Assembly: GCF_019175285.1 (NCBI RefSeq)
Contig: NC_056528.1
Span: 17,704,620-17,768,619, forward strand
Length of the DNA stretch: 64,000 nucleotides
Reading direction: 5' to 3'
Source: Sceloporus undulatus
Taxonomy: Eukaryota; Chordata; Lepidosauria; Squamata; Phrynosomatidae
Each line of letters begins with the position of its first letter. The stretch's first letter is position 1. Positions 51,399 through 64,000 of the stretch are shown in pieces. The notes under the pieces are model-generated. The model was given only the letters and a program-made list of their open reading frames with translations. It did no database searches and was not told the DNA's origin. The translations under genes and the position numbers were made by a program.

Positions 51399-51532
51399 CA
51401 GTGGTCCCCAAACTGCCCTTGAAGAGATCGTGGACTACAGCTCCCAGAAGCCTCAGCCATTGTTGGCCAATAGCCTGGGATTCTGGGAGCTGAAGTCCAC
51501 AATCTCTTCAAGGGGCAGAGTTGGGGACCACT
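51399..51532. mobile_element. hAT-type palindromic MITE (family G), complete
   Basis: The ends are CAGTGGTCCCCAAACTG and 'gttggggaccact'. The arms 'cccttgaagagatcgtggac' and 'gtccacaatctcttcaaggg' pair with few mismatches. The 'actacagctcccagaagcct' core is the one common to this family. It lies in HSPA5 intron 1. Confidence 0.8.
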
Positions 51533-51717
51533 ATGGATACCAAATCTCTGGATGCTCAAGTCCCATTACATACAGTGGCTTCGTAGAATGGTGCCCTAGA
51601 CATAAATTGGAAAGTTCATGCTTTGCTTTTAGGATCCTTCTTACCCCATTATTTTCAAGGCATGGAGGGTTGAACCCGTGGATCCAGACACTGAGGATTT
51701 GGAGGACTTGGCTGTAT
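51533..51717 (+). mobile_element. MITE family A in HSPA5 intron 1
   Basis: It reads 'atggataccaaatctctgga', 'tgctcaagtcccattacata' and 'ttgaacccgtggatccagac', ending 'ggacttggctgta'. The left terminus is replaced by the palindromic element before it. Confidence 0.72.
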
Positions 51718-52429
51718 GTGTGCTTTTCCCAAGTCCCCAAGGAACTCTCAAGGGGCGGCTTTGCCATTGGTTTCCTCTGAAACAGATCCTGTTCTGTCCC
51801 CCATCTGAGTGCTCATCTGCTTAGATCAGCTGGACTCTGGTGTCTTGGAGGTGTTTAGGTTCTTATCTGGCCATGGAGCACTCGTTTTTTGGCTTTCCCT
51901 ATGGAGATATGGACTCTGTTAAAGAACATAGGTTCAAATAAGATGTTACGTGTTTGTAAGCAATCGTCGTAATAGGATGGCAGAAGATCCAAGGACTAGG
52001 GTGTCTGGTCCTTCAGATGCTGGGCTGCAACTGTCATCAGTCTCAGATGACACACCTGGGGATGATGGGAGTTGTAGTCCGTCCAGCAAGAGCTGGAGGG
52101 ATACTCATCCCTCATCAGTTTTGTGGGGATGGAACAGCAGCAGGCCTCCGCTTCAGAGGATCTCTTAGTTATTTCTTATGAAGGGATGGAAAAAGGAGGG
52201 CTGATGTACTCCATTTCCTTTCAGTCATATGAAGACCTCTGTTTTGAGGAAACTTGGTTTTCCTGTCATTGTTTTCAGAAGCCAGAGTTTCTGATCAGAG
52301 AAAAGATGATTTATAGAACTGTCACTATTCTGGTGGTGAAGGTTAGCCTAGAATTAGGACTGACGCTCTGCTTTCCTTCCTACAGAGTTTTTTTCAGCTG
52401 TTGTGGAAAAGGCACATCACCGGAAGAAC

Positions 52430-56436
<4,007 letters not shown>

Positions 56437-56765
56437 GCCCTTTGGCTTCCTGAATTTGGAAAACTGTAAATACTGGACTTGGAACTTTTTGTTTAAACTT
56501 ATTGAACTCTAGATCTGGAATGCGATCAGAATCTTCACTTGAGTGGAGTTGGAAATGCTAGCCCAAAGTGGCTGTTTACTGCTTTTCGTTAGCAGTTGAT
56601 ATAAATGTCAAGGGGAGGGATGGGGGGGGGGTTTTGGTTATCAGCAAATGGAGGGACATAGAAGTGTTCATTTTCATTCTATTTAACAAGCTGGGTCATG
56701 TGCATTCTGTGGAGAACTTTTCTACCCTCCAAGTGACAACAATAAATTTGTTACTTACACTGGAT
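56437..56765 (+). other. HSPA5: HSPA5 3' untranslated region
   Basis: It extends from the stop codon to about 20 nt past AATAAA at 56,741. Confidence 0.75.
56741..56746 (+). terminator. HSPA5: HSPA5 poly(A) signal AATAAA
   Basis: It is the only canonical signal close downstream, 305 nt past the stop. The T/GT-rich 'aatgcttagtaacacttgtttgt' stretch follows. Confidence 0.8.
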
Positions 56766-56934
56766 CTCTGCCTAATTAATGCTTAGTAACACTTGTTTGT
56801 AAGGGGGCTTTGTTACCTATGTGGGTAGTCTTTGCTCTTTAACCAAGGTTAGTAGGTGCTTTTGTCTGCCACTTTAGGGATGCTTTGGAGTTGAACTCCC
56901 AGACTTCTTCACAGTTACCTGTATTTGTCCAAGT

Positions 56935-57227
56935 CAGTGGTACTATTCAAACTCTACTCTTGGGATCCCCTTTACATCTATGTGAGAATGATGTGCCCCC
57001 CATTCAACTAGTATATGAATAAAAATATTTTGTTTATGTAGCGTGCATATTTTCATTCGCACATTGGGAGTATATTTATGTCACATTCCAATTTAAGTAA
57101 ATTCAATATTTAACTGAACATGTGTAAATTGTGCACATAGCTTTTGTTAGGAAGAAGAGGGACCAGGGCTTTCAAGCCTCACCCATCCACTCCCACTGGC
57201 TCCCAGTTGACCAGTTGAGAACCACTG
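56935..57227. mobile_element. hAT (Charlie-like) MITE between HSPA5 and RABEPK
   Basis: The ends are CAGTGGTACTATTCAAACTC and GTTGAGAACCACTG. Flanks 'gtccaagt' and 'gtctaggt' match at six of eight positions, fitting a worn 8-bp duplication. The interior is AT-rich and non-coding. Confidence 0.75.
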
Positions 57228-58300
57228 GTCTAGGTCTAATGGGAATAGAAGCCTTAGGTTTCCCAAGTCCACATCCATCATTACTGGAAGCTGCTTAGAA
57301 GTTGGCACCTGGTTGAGGAATACTTTTCCAGATGAAGTGGCAGTTGCACATCAGTGGCTACTATGTGACAGGAGAGAATCTTTAAAAGAGGTAACTGGCT
57401 AATAGTTCCCCAAAGGATATTTAGATGTCCTTAAATCAGATGAGCAAGATCCATTCCTAATCTCTGAAGTTGGCTTTACTGCTTTGCATCTACATAGTTC
57501 AAAGTGAACTGACCCCTTCCACACAAGGCTTTTCTCAAGCCATAGGAGGGGGAGATGCAGAATCTAAATGGCTCATGAACTCTTAGTAGTTCAAACTTTC
57601 TGTTAGATGTAGAGTACTGATTTTGTTCTTAGAAAGTTCAATTTGCACAAAACAAACTTTAGAAGTGCAGATAGGGACAAATAGGACTTACTCTGGAGAG
57701 CTAAGTAATGTAATTAAAAACGCACTTAAGGGGATGGGGAGATCTGTGGCCCTATGGATGCTCCTGGACTAACCCCTGAGGACTGTACTGGCATGACCTG
57801 ATGGGAGATGCAAGCAAAGGTTCACAGGGCACATATTCCCCAGCAGCTAATGGCTGGTGGAAGGACTTCCCTGCCACTAATGTTATGTATTAACAGATGG
57901 AAAAAAACAATCCAGGAAAGTTCACCCAATTGTAAGGGAGAATAGGAGCCTAGTACCTGGAGGATCATGTTCTGTTCTTGGTTTTGGCCAGGAATGAACT
58001 CTTGACAAACTAAAAACATTGGGCTCCTATTGCCTCAAGCCAACTTGGCCAAGTTGTACCCCAAAGGTCCAAGTCCCTTACCTTCTATTCTAGATTTCTT
58101 GATTTCTTTAAGAAAAAAGAAGTCCAGAAATTCAGAATTTTAGTGGAAGCAGTAAAGAATCCTCCCCAAAGATGGAAGTTCCTGGTTTCCTTGCCATACA
58201 ATACACAACTATACGCAGATACACAATTACAGTACTCTGATATTTTCTTACTCTGTTCCCCTTCGGCATTTGCTATGTGCAGCATCGAATCCCAATCCAC
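57228..58300. other. Intergenic between HSPA5 and RABEPK, no gene seen
   Basis: I can support no coding region or clear repeat. A pure G run of about 16 bases follows at 58,303-58,318. Confidence 0.5.
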
Positions 58301-58302
58301 CG

Positions 58303-58318
58303 GGGGGGGGGGGGGGGG
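58303..58318 (+). repeat. G homopolymer
   Basis: This is a run of about 16 G, with unreliable length. Shorter C and G runs are at about 58,507-58,518 and 59,727-59,742. Confidence 0.85.
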
Positions 58319-58468
58319 TACCAAACTGCTTTTAGAAAACTGGCCCACTTAATTTATTTATATGTCTGGTGAAGTGGATTAAGTGCCGTCTAGCCCACCA
58401 AAATGGTGAAGAAGATTGGTTTTTGGAAAACAACTTCAAAAATAGATTTCTCTCTTGTGGAAGAAATA

Positions 58469-58717
58469 CAGTGCATCCCTTTTTTACGCTGGGGATCCAT
58501 TCCAGCCCCCCCCCCCCATGTTAAAAAATAACTGCATATGCTCGAGCCCCATTGAAAGTAATGGGGCTCCTGCATGTGGCAGCACAGTGGCACACATGCA
58601 CCACAGGCACATGCCCCATTAATCTAAATGGGACGTGCCACCCCTTGTGCCCCGCGTGGCTTTCAACATATGCAGAAAGCTGCGTATAGTGCATCTGCGT
58701 ATGATGTGTGTGCACTG
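58469..58717. mobile_element. Tc1/mariner-type MITE with TA duplication
   Basis: It starts CAGTGCATCCC after TA and ends GTGTGCACTG before TA. The interior has 'ggggatccattccag' and repeated 'gcatatgc/gcgtat' words, and no ORF. Confidence 0.75.
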
Positions 58718-59039
58718 TATATGTTTCCTTGGCTGTCTGATGGGGGTAGAAATGCTTGTCAGATGCCCTAAAGTGCGCTGACTGCATTCAAATGGTAATG
58801 AGTAAGTAAAATTAACAGCATGATAAAGCAACCATTTTGTTTCACCACAAATACAAGCCACTGTTTTTAATTTTGGTGACCACATTTCGCTTCAAAACAT
58901 TTGATACATTACCATCCAAAACCATTTTTCACAAGCGGCTTGAAATAGTGGCCCCTTTGCTTCCCAATGTACACAGACTTTGTTTCTTGCACAAAATCAT
59001 TTCAAAAACAATAGTGTATAAAACTACCTTCAGGCTACG

Positions 59040-59215
59040 CATATAAGGTGTATATGAAGCATAAATGTGCATTTAGATTTGGGTTCCATCTCCAATATAA
59101 TTTATGTGCATATATGCAAACACAGATATTCCAAAATGCAAAAATAAATAAGTACCCCAAATCCAAAACATCTCTGGTCCTGAGCATTTCGGATAAGGGA
59201 GGCTCAACCTGCACT
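59040..59215. mobile_element. Tigger-like DNA transposon fragment
   Basis: It reads 'ccccaaatccaaaacatctc', 'tggtcctgagcatttcggat' and 'aagggaggctcaacctg'. This word order is characteristic of a Tigger family also found in mammals. It probably lies in the RABEPK 3' UTR. Confidence 0.65.
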
Positions 59216-59379
59216 ACAATCTGAAACTGAACCAAGCAGAAATACGCACGAATATTTACACTTTGTAGCACTTTCAATACAAAATGCAGATTGATGGTGC
59301 GAAGTTTGGATGGGGGAGGCGAGCAGTTTGAGTTTACATTGTCCTGAATGGCACTGTTTAAATGAAACCATTTTAAAAA

Positions 59380-59633
59380 TCATTCAAGTACGCTGACAAC
59401 ACAGTCCTTGTAAATCTCCCCTTTGATATCCATTCCCCCAAATATTAAGCACAAATAGGTCAGGCAGTCCTCCTGCCGTTGTGAGCCTTTGGCGGCTTCC
59501 TTCCCTCCAGCCTCACCTCTATCGGCTCCTTCGCTGGCAGGAGATGCTTCCCATGGGATGATGCACATCGAATGGTCCAGGCGTCCAGGGGGCAAAGCAG
59601 TCTTGAACTCCAGCTGTGTCCAGTGGCTCTTTT
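59380..59633 (-). CDS. RABEPK: RABEPK last exon
   Basis: It encodes EKSHWTQLEFKTALPPGRLD through CVVSVLE. A low-complexity insert (SEGADRGEAGGKEAAKGSQR) sits between the last two kelch blades. Confidence 0.93.
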
Positions 59634-62600
59634 CTGATGGGTGAAATGGACAGAAAAGGGTCTCCATATACAGAGGAATTGGGAAGACCAGAGTGAATTA
59701 ACAAGAATAGTCAGCCATGCTAGAATGGGGGGGGGGGGGGGGCAGCCGCTCTCTTTTCCTTCTAGTGACTCCTAAAAGAAGTGGATCTGATAGTTTCAGA
59801 TTCACTGGATTCACTGGGGACTTGAATTTGGATCTGCCAAGTCCCAGTGTGACACACTTCACTGCAACATCACCCTGACTTTCCAACTTTCTTGATGGAG
59901 AGAGATCTTGTAGCCTCTTTGGGACTAACCAAAAGAAAAAAGTTAGCAGCATGAGCTTTCATAGACTTAAGTCATCTTCCCCAGATACATTTGGTGGAGT
60001 GGAATAGACATAGGTCTACAAAACCTCATGCTGCCAAATTCTTTTTTCAGTCTCAAAGGAGCTACAAGATCTAGCTACAGACTAACACAGCTATATCTTT
60101 GAGTCCTCCAACTTCCTTGAGATATGGCGTTGTTCTGTTATTGAATGTTGTGCGTGTGTGTGTTGTGCGCCTTCGTTGTTTCCAACTTACGGCAACCCTA
60201 AGACAAATATGGGTTTTGTTTTGTTTTGGCAAGATTTGCTCAGAGGAGGTTTGCCATTGCCTTTCCCTGAGGCTAAGAGAGTATGACTTGCCCTAGGCAC
60301 CCAGTGGGTGTCTATGGCCAAGTGGAGAATCAAACTGATCTCAAACCATTAAGCCTCAATTATTATATTCATTTACATCTGGCTTCTAACTCCAGTTCCA
60401 ATCCAATACTTAAGCACTACACCACACTGTCACCCCATCTGTCCATCCCACAACTCCATTCCACAGATGCAAAGGAGGGATAAAATTACTAACCCATGGA
60501 AAGCTGAAGTTACAATCCCACCACTTTAAGAAAAACTCACCGATATGATATTTGTACATTGTGTCTAATGCTCCCGTTGGGTCCATTCCACCAAAGATGT
60601 ATAGATGGCCCCGAAAAGCCATGGCTGAGTGGGCCGCCCGTCCTCCAGGAACACATCCAGTGGCCGGCAAGGTCTCCCATTTCAGGTCAGCTGCAAGTGG
60701 ACAAATGGGTCATCATCAGACCCCACCTGGCATAAAACTGAAGGAGGCAAAAGCTTGAAATGCACATCTCGGGCAATGTGCACTTTTGCAGAACATCTGG
60801 GAGCTGGAAACTGTTAACAATCTAGTACAAGTATTTACTTGCACTCCACTAATACTCACTCCAACTACACATTCACACACACTACTTAGAGACGGACACA
60901 GATTTTCAGGACATTATCTGGAATGCTCCTAGTCTTTAATATTTTAGAGCTGCTCTTTTTAAAGAAAGGTTTCAGAAAAAGGGTAAAGTTAAAAAAAAAA
61001 TAGCACTTACTTATATCAATGGAGAACAGGTCATTGTAAAAGGTATCGCCAGCCAAGCCGCCATGTATGAAGAGTCTGTTCTCGACAGCCACCACAGCAT
61101 GGCCGTGCCGCGGTGATGGAGGCTGGCCACGAACCTCCGGTTGTAGCCATGTCAGTGTGGCTAGAGAAGATGAGAAACATTAGGATGATGAGGTATGGTC
61201 AGATGAGAAACAAAATCTCCAAAAAACCCAGTCCTCATCATCTCCAGTTTTAATAGGTTTTAATGCGGGCCCAGCATTTTGTAACAGTATCATGCCTAGT
61301 GACTTCACCAGAATGATGATTCCACTTTAACTGCCATGGCTACATCCTTTGCAATCCTGGGGTCTGTAGTTTGGTGAGGCAGAAGAGCTTTTTGACTGAG
61401 AATTCAAAATGCCGCTCCCTAAACTACAAATCCAAGGATTGCATAGGATGCAGATTTGGAAGTTAAAGTGGAATCATTGTACTATAACTGTGTTGTGTGA
61501 AAGGACCCCTGGACTTGCCCTCTTTGTCCAGCAGCTGTCCCTAGGCTCAGGGCCTGGAACACTAACTGTTAACCCCGGTTGAAGGCAGCTCCCTGTGCTT
61601 GATTGGTTATTGGGACTAGGGCTGATGGGAGATGCCGTCCAAAAACATCTGGCGAGCCCCCACATTCCCCACTCCTTTAACCTACAAAGATTAAGCATAC
61701 TCTCACCTTATCACACCAAAATGTCAAACTCAGGTGTTTACCTGAGTCAAATATATGAAGCTGCTGATCTTGAACAGGGTCCACCCCTTTATCGCCTCCT
61801 CCGAAGACATATAACCGGTCCCCAATGGCTGCTGTGGAAGTATGATATGTGCGAGGGGACGGAGGAGTACCAGTTACTTCAGGCTTCTCCCATGTTTCGG
61901 ATTCTAAGACGGAAAGCAAAAATAATCCAATAATGCAGATTGGCCCAATGTCAACCAGTATGTTTTATGGCTCAGTAGAAGACTTGAGCCTAGATCTCCC
62001 AAATCCCAGTCAAATGCTCTATCCCACAGATGGGTACATGCTAAAACTCAAAAGTGTCTTGCCATTTTATACCCTTCTTTGTGCCAAAAAACAGTCACCT
62101 CCAAGACTCCAGGGTGTAATTGGCCTCCATGTATAGAAGGAATAGCTGTAAAGGGGAAGAAATGGCCAGCAGCATCCAGTTAGACACTTTAGAAAGCAAT
62201 ATTAACTTTTTGTTTTCTGGTTAAACATGTTTTTTTGAGAGAGTCAAGGAGCATGAAAATGGGGGAAGCTGTTGCTCTGCAAGAGAGAGTAATATTCTAT
62301 ACCACCCGGCATTTATATTAACAGTTATATTATTCCATTAATAGTTACTGGCATATATTTGTACCTGAATACTACCCTGAAGGTCAAGACGCCCAGGTAA
62401 AATTATTACCTAAAGAAGTAAAAAGCAAGGAACAATGCTTACGTAGGTTCAAAACCTGCACACAATTCCTGTTCCCAGTTTCACTGGCTCCTCCATAAAC
62501 CCAGAGCCTGGTGGGTTGACTTGTGGGAATGAAGGCAGCATGTTCATATCGGGGCAAAAGGCCTGGCCACTTCGGGGTCATCCAGCTGTGAGAGTCTGTG

Positions 62601-63225
62601 ATGCATAAAAACAAGGCAATGAGGAAAAGCATTGGGTCACTTACAGCGCATTCTTGCACATAAGTACACAGACATAAATCCAGCCAAATCCAAAATTCCT
62701 CTCACTTTGCATAATTCGTTCTACAATGTGTATCTAGCTTGCAATCGTAACACTCCATATTTTGTTGTTGCTGTTGGGTGCCTTCAAGTCATTTCTGACT
62801 CATGGCAACCCTATCATAGGGTTTTCTGGGAGTCAAACCCTAGTGTCCAGTCTTGGTCCAAAACCAACCCCACTATGCCATGCTTGGCTCTCTTAACACC
62901 ACATTTGCTTAGGGAAAATCTGCCCCGAAATATATGATTCATTGCCAAGTATGAATGCATTGGACTGTGTTCTTAATCTTCTTCCTTTAGTCCACAGGAA
63001 GCAGAAGGAACCCTAAAACCTTGACCACTAAAAAAATTAGTGCTTTCTGCACCCTAATCCTTACCCAGACTGATGATATGAGAGTCAGAGAAACTGCCAT
63101 TTGGGTTGGCTCCTCCAACAACGACGACGTTTCCTTTCTGGCTGCTTGGTTCCAGAGAAGGCAGGTAAAAAGACGCATGGCCCACACGGGCGCAAGGACT
63201 CTCCCCAAAAGGAACAAAGGAGTAC
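59380..63225 (-). CDS. RABEPK: RABEPK, Rab9 effector protein with kelch motifs (5' partial)
   Basis: A beta-propeller protein (p40) that binds GTP-Rab9 and helps return mannose-6-phosphate receptors from late endosomes to the trans-Golgi. Six exons lie in the window (63,065-63,225; 62,443-62,595; 61,742-61,903; 61,011-61,160; 60,541-60,690; 59,380-59,633) and join in frame to 1,030 nt. The kelch pattern is clear: VVVVGGANPNGSFSD, LWVYGGASETGNRNC, LYVFGGGDKGVDPVQ, LFIHGGLAGDTFYND, LYIFGGMDPTGALDT and LIFGGMDIKGEIYKD. The C-terminus is CVVSVLE with TGA. The first exon in view starts inside a tryptophan codon (TG then G, before YSFVPFGESPCARVGH), so a short exon for the first 18 or so residues lies past the right edge. 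The linker before the last blade differs in sequence from mammals. Confidence 0.94.
59888..60108. repeat. Palindromic interspersed repeat F, longest copy
   Basis: The left arm, 'ttgtagcctctttgggacta' and 'agcatgagctttcatagact', mirrors the right arm, 'aaaacctcatgctgccaaat' and 'cagtctcaaaggagctacaa'. It lies in the last RABEPK intron. Confidence 0.65.
60155..60425 (-). mobile_element. Sauria-type SINE in a RABEPK intron
   Basis: It reads 'gttgtgcgccttcgttgttt', 'tacggcaaccctaagacaaa' and 'ccctgaggctaagagagtat'. It continues to a disturbed head, 'acttaagcactacaccacac'. Confidence 0.8.
60541..60690 (-). CDS. RABEPK: RABEPK exon
   Basis: It encodes DLKWETLPATGCVPGGRAAH through LDTMYKYHI, 150 nt in phase 1. 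Confidence 0.93.
61011..61160 (-). CDS. RABEPK: RABEPK exon
   Basis: It encodes TLTWLQPEVRGQPPSPRHGH through DTFYNDLFSIDI, 150 nt in phase 1. Confidence 0.94.
61316..61497. mobile_element. Palindromic MITE related to family C, in a RABEPK intron
   Basis: The left arm, 'tgattccactttaactgcca' and 'gcaatcctggggtctgtagt', mirrors 'aaactacaaatccaaggatt' and 'gaagttaaagtggaatcatt'. Confidence 0.65.
61742..61903 (-). CDS. RABEPK: RABEPK exon
   Basis: It encodes SETWEKPEVTGTPPSPRTYH through VQDQQLHIFDS, 162 nt in phase 1. Confidence 0.94.
62443..62595 (-). CDS. RABEPK: RABEPK exon
   Basis: It encodes SHSWMTPKWPGLLPRYEHAA through NRNCVQVLNL, 153 nt in phase 1. Confidence 0.94.
62762..62892 (-). mobile_element. 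Sauria-type SINE with internal deletion, in a RABEPK intron
   Basis: It reads 'tgttgttgctgttgggtgcc' and 'ctcatggcaaccctatcata', then jumps to the head 'gagtcaaaccctagtgtcca' and 'ccactatgccatgcttggct'. The core has been lost. Confidence 0.8.
63065..63225 (-). CDS. RABEPK: RABEPK first exon inside the window
   Basis: It encodes YSFVPFGESPCARVGHASFY through SFSDSHIISL. The acceptor is 'ttctgtgtttcag' and the donor 'gtaagg'. Confidence 0.94.
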
Positions 63226-63330
63226 CTGAAACACAGAAATAAGCAGAAAAACATGGAATCTCAGGAAGGTTTACATCCCATATAGTGCGAACAAAAGAGA
63301 ATACATTTCCTGTGTTGCTGCCTGCATTCG

Positions 63331-63505
63331 CAGTTGGCCTTCCACATTTGCGGCTTTAACTTTTGCGGCTTTGGTTAGCTATGGTTTTGATTAGCATGTT
63401 CTCTCTAGGAATCTCTAGGGCCTCCAGCGCAACTCTGCCAGAAGGTGACCATAGAGTTGTGCTGGAGAACCTAGATGTTCCTAGAGAAAACACTTCTCTA
63501 TGCAT
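63331..63505. mobile_element. MITE family B in a RABEPK intron
   Basis: It starts CAGTTGGCCTTCCACATTTG. The interior 'ctctagggcctccagcgcaa' mirrors 'accatagagttgtgctggag'. Another copy begins near 63,980 and runs off the window. Confidence 0.68.
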
Positions 63506-63534
63506 TTCTCAGTCCTCAAGTGGATGTCGAAAAA

Positions 63535-63980
63535 CTGTCCAAAGGAGGGCAACTAAAATGGTGAAAAGGTCTGGAAACCATGAAGCCCTATGAGGAAAGA
63601 CTCCGGGAGCTGGGGATGTTTAGCCTGGAGAAGAGAAGGTTAAGAGGTGATATGATACACCTGTTTAAATACATGAAGGGACATCATATTGAGGAGGGAG
63701 CAAACTTGTTTTCTGCTGCTGCAGAGACTAGGACCCAGAGCAATGGATGCAAGCTGCAGGAAAAGAGATTGCACCTCAACATTAGGAGGAACTTCCTGAC
63801 AGTCAGGGCTGTCGACAGTGGAACAAATTCCCTTGGAGTGTAGTGGAGTCTCCTTCTTTGAGGCTGGATAGCCATCTGTCGGGGATGCTTTGACTGAGAG
63901 TTCCTGCATGTCAGGGGGGTTGAACTGGATGGCCCTTGGGGTCTCTTCCAACTCTATGATCCTAAGCATGATTCTATGAT
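63535..63980 (+). mobile_element. CR1 LINE 3' end, well preserved
   Basis: It reads 'catgaagccctatgaggaaa', 'tttagcctggagaagagaag', 'acattaggaggaacttcctg' and 'ttgaactggatggcccttgg'. It ends with the CR1 terminal words 'gattctatgat'. It is 5' truncated, lies antisense in RABEPK, and is the best of the CR1 copies here. Confidence 0.9.
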
Positions 63981-64000
63981 CGCCTTCTGACCATAGAGTT

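Larger units (their letters stand above)
51055..52385 (+). other. HSPA5: HSPA5 5' UTR intron, transposon-rich
   Basis: The donor is GTGAGA and the acceptor 'ctttccttcctacag' (52,381-52,385); a second acceptor 'tttttttcag' ends at 52,397. The interior holds two SINE pieces, a hAT palindrome, a family A MITE, a further SINE core (about 51,737-51,780) and a second palindrome (about 52,008-52,112). The stretches in between are unrecognised. Confidence 0.68.
58335..59379 (-). other. RABEPK: RABEPK 3' untranslated region (end uncertain)
   Basis: Candidate poly(A) signals on the gene strand are ATTAAA (complement 58,866-58,871) and AATAAA (complement 58,353-58,358). The longer form would include two transposon copies. 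Confidence 0.45.

Overview
The window looks like a squamate reptile (lizard or snake) chromosome. It carries three host genes split into short exons with vertebrate splice sites. Their introns and flanks are full of tRNA-derived SINEs with a CORE-like middle and a Bov-B-like 3' tail (Sauria-type SINEs), CR1 and L2/CR1-like LINE pieces, and many short inverted-repeat DNA transposons (MITEs). The gene order GAPVD1 (-), HSPA5 (+), RABEPK (-) is the mirror image of the human chromosome 9q33 block, so this is conserved synteny. The repeat mix would suit an iguanian lizard, but I cannot fix the species. I see no bacterial genes, CRISPR array, or convincing endogenous retrovirus or other virus-like element.

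Layout. 1-13.6 kb is intergenic and repeat-rich: a fairly long L2/CR1-like LINE with endonuclease and reverse transcriptase (about 1,985-4,870), several MITEs, a 5S rRNA-like fragment, a 20-bp minisatellite and many SINEs. 13.7-47.2 kb is GAPVD1 on the minus strand: a CpG-island promoter and untranslated first exon near 47.1 kb, 25 coding exons from 38,682 to 14,647 (RasGAP domain at the N-terminus, VPS9 domain at the C-terminus), plus one predicted 81-nt cassette exon. The exon lengths sum to 4,378 nt, one more than a whole frame. The extra base lies in an A6G2 run of the exon at 22,465-22,546. 47.2-50.6 kb is the interval between the GAPVD1 and HSPA5 promoters. 50.67-56.77 kb is HSPA5 (BiP/GRP78) on the plus strand: a promoter with two TGACGTCA sites, one perfect ERSE, several ERSE-like CCAAT repeats and a TATA box, an untranslated first exon, and eight coding exons giving 651 residues ending KDEL. 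58.3-63.2 kb is RABEPK (Rab9 effector with kelch repeats) on the minus strand. Its first coding exon lies beyond the right edge.

The three genes are neighbours, not an operon. GAPVD1 is an endocytic Rab5 exchange factor with a RasGAP-like domain. RABEPK acts with Rab9 in endosome-to-Golgi transport. HSPA5 is the ER lumenal Hsp70 and the core target of the unfolded-protein response.

Most interesting points: (1) the BiP gene appears to have an untranslated first exon and a 1.3-kb 5'UTR intron made largely of transposons, with a SINE starting a few bases after the splice donor; the human gene has its start codon in exon 1; (2) the one-base excess in GAPVD1; (3) a conserved-looking 27-residue cassette exon and a GC-AG intron in GAPVD1; (4) several clean nested transposon insertions that give relative ages; (5) a transposon half that places a ZNF143-like motif just upstream of the GAPVD1 promoter. 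I found no sign of a wholly new biological system.
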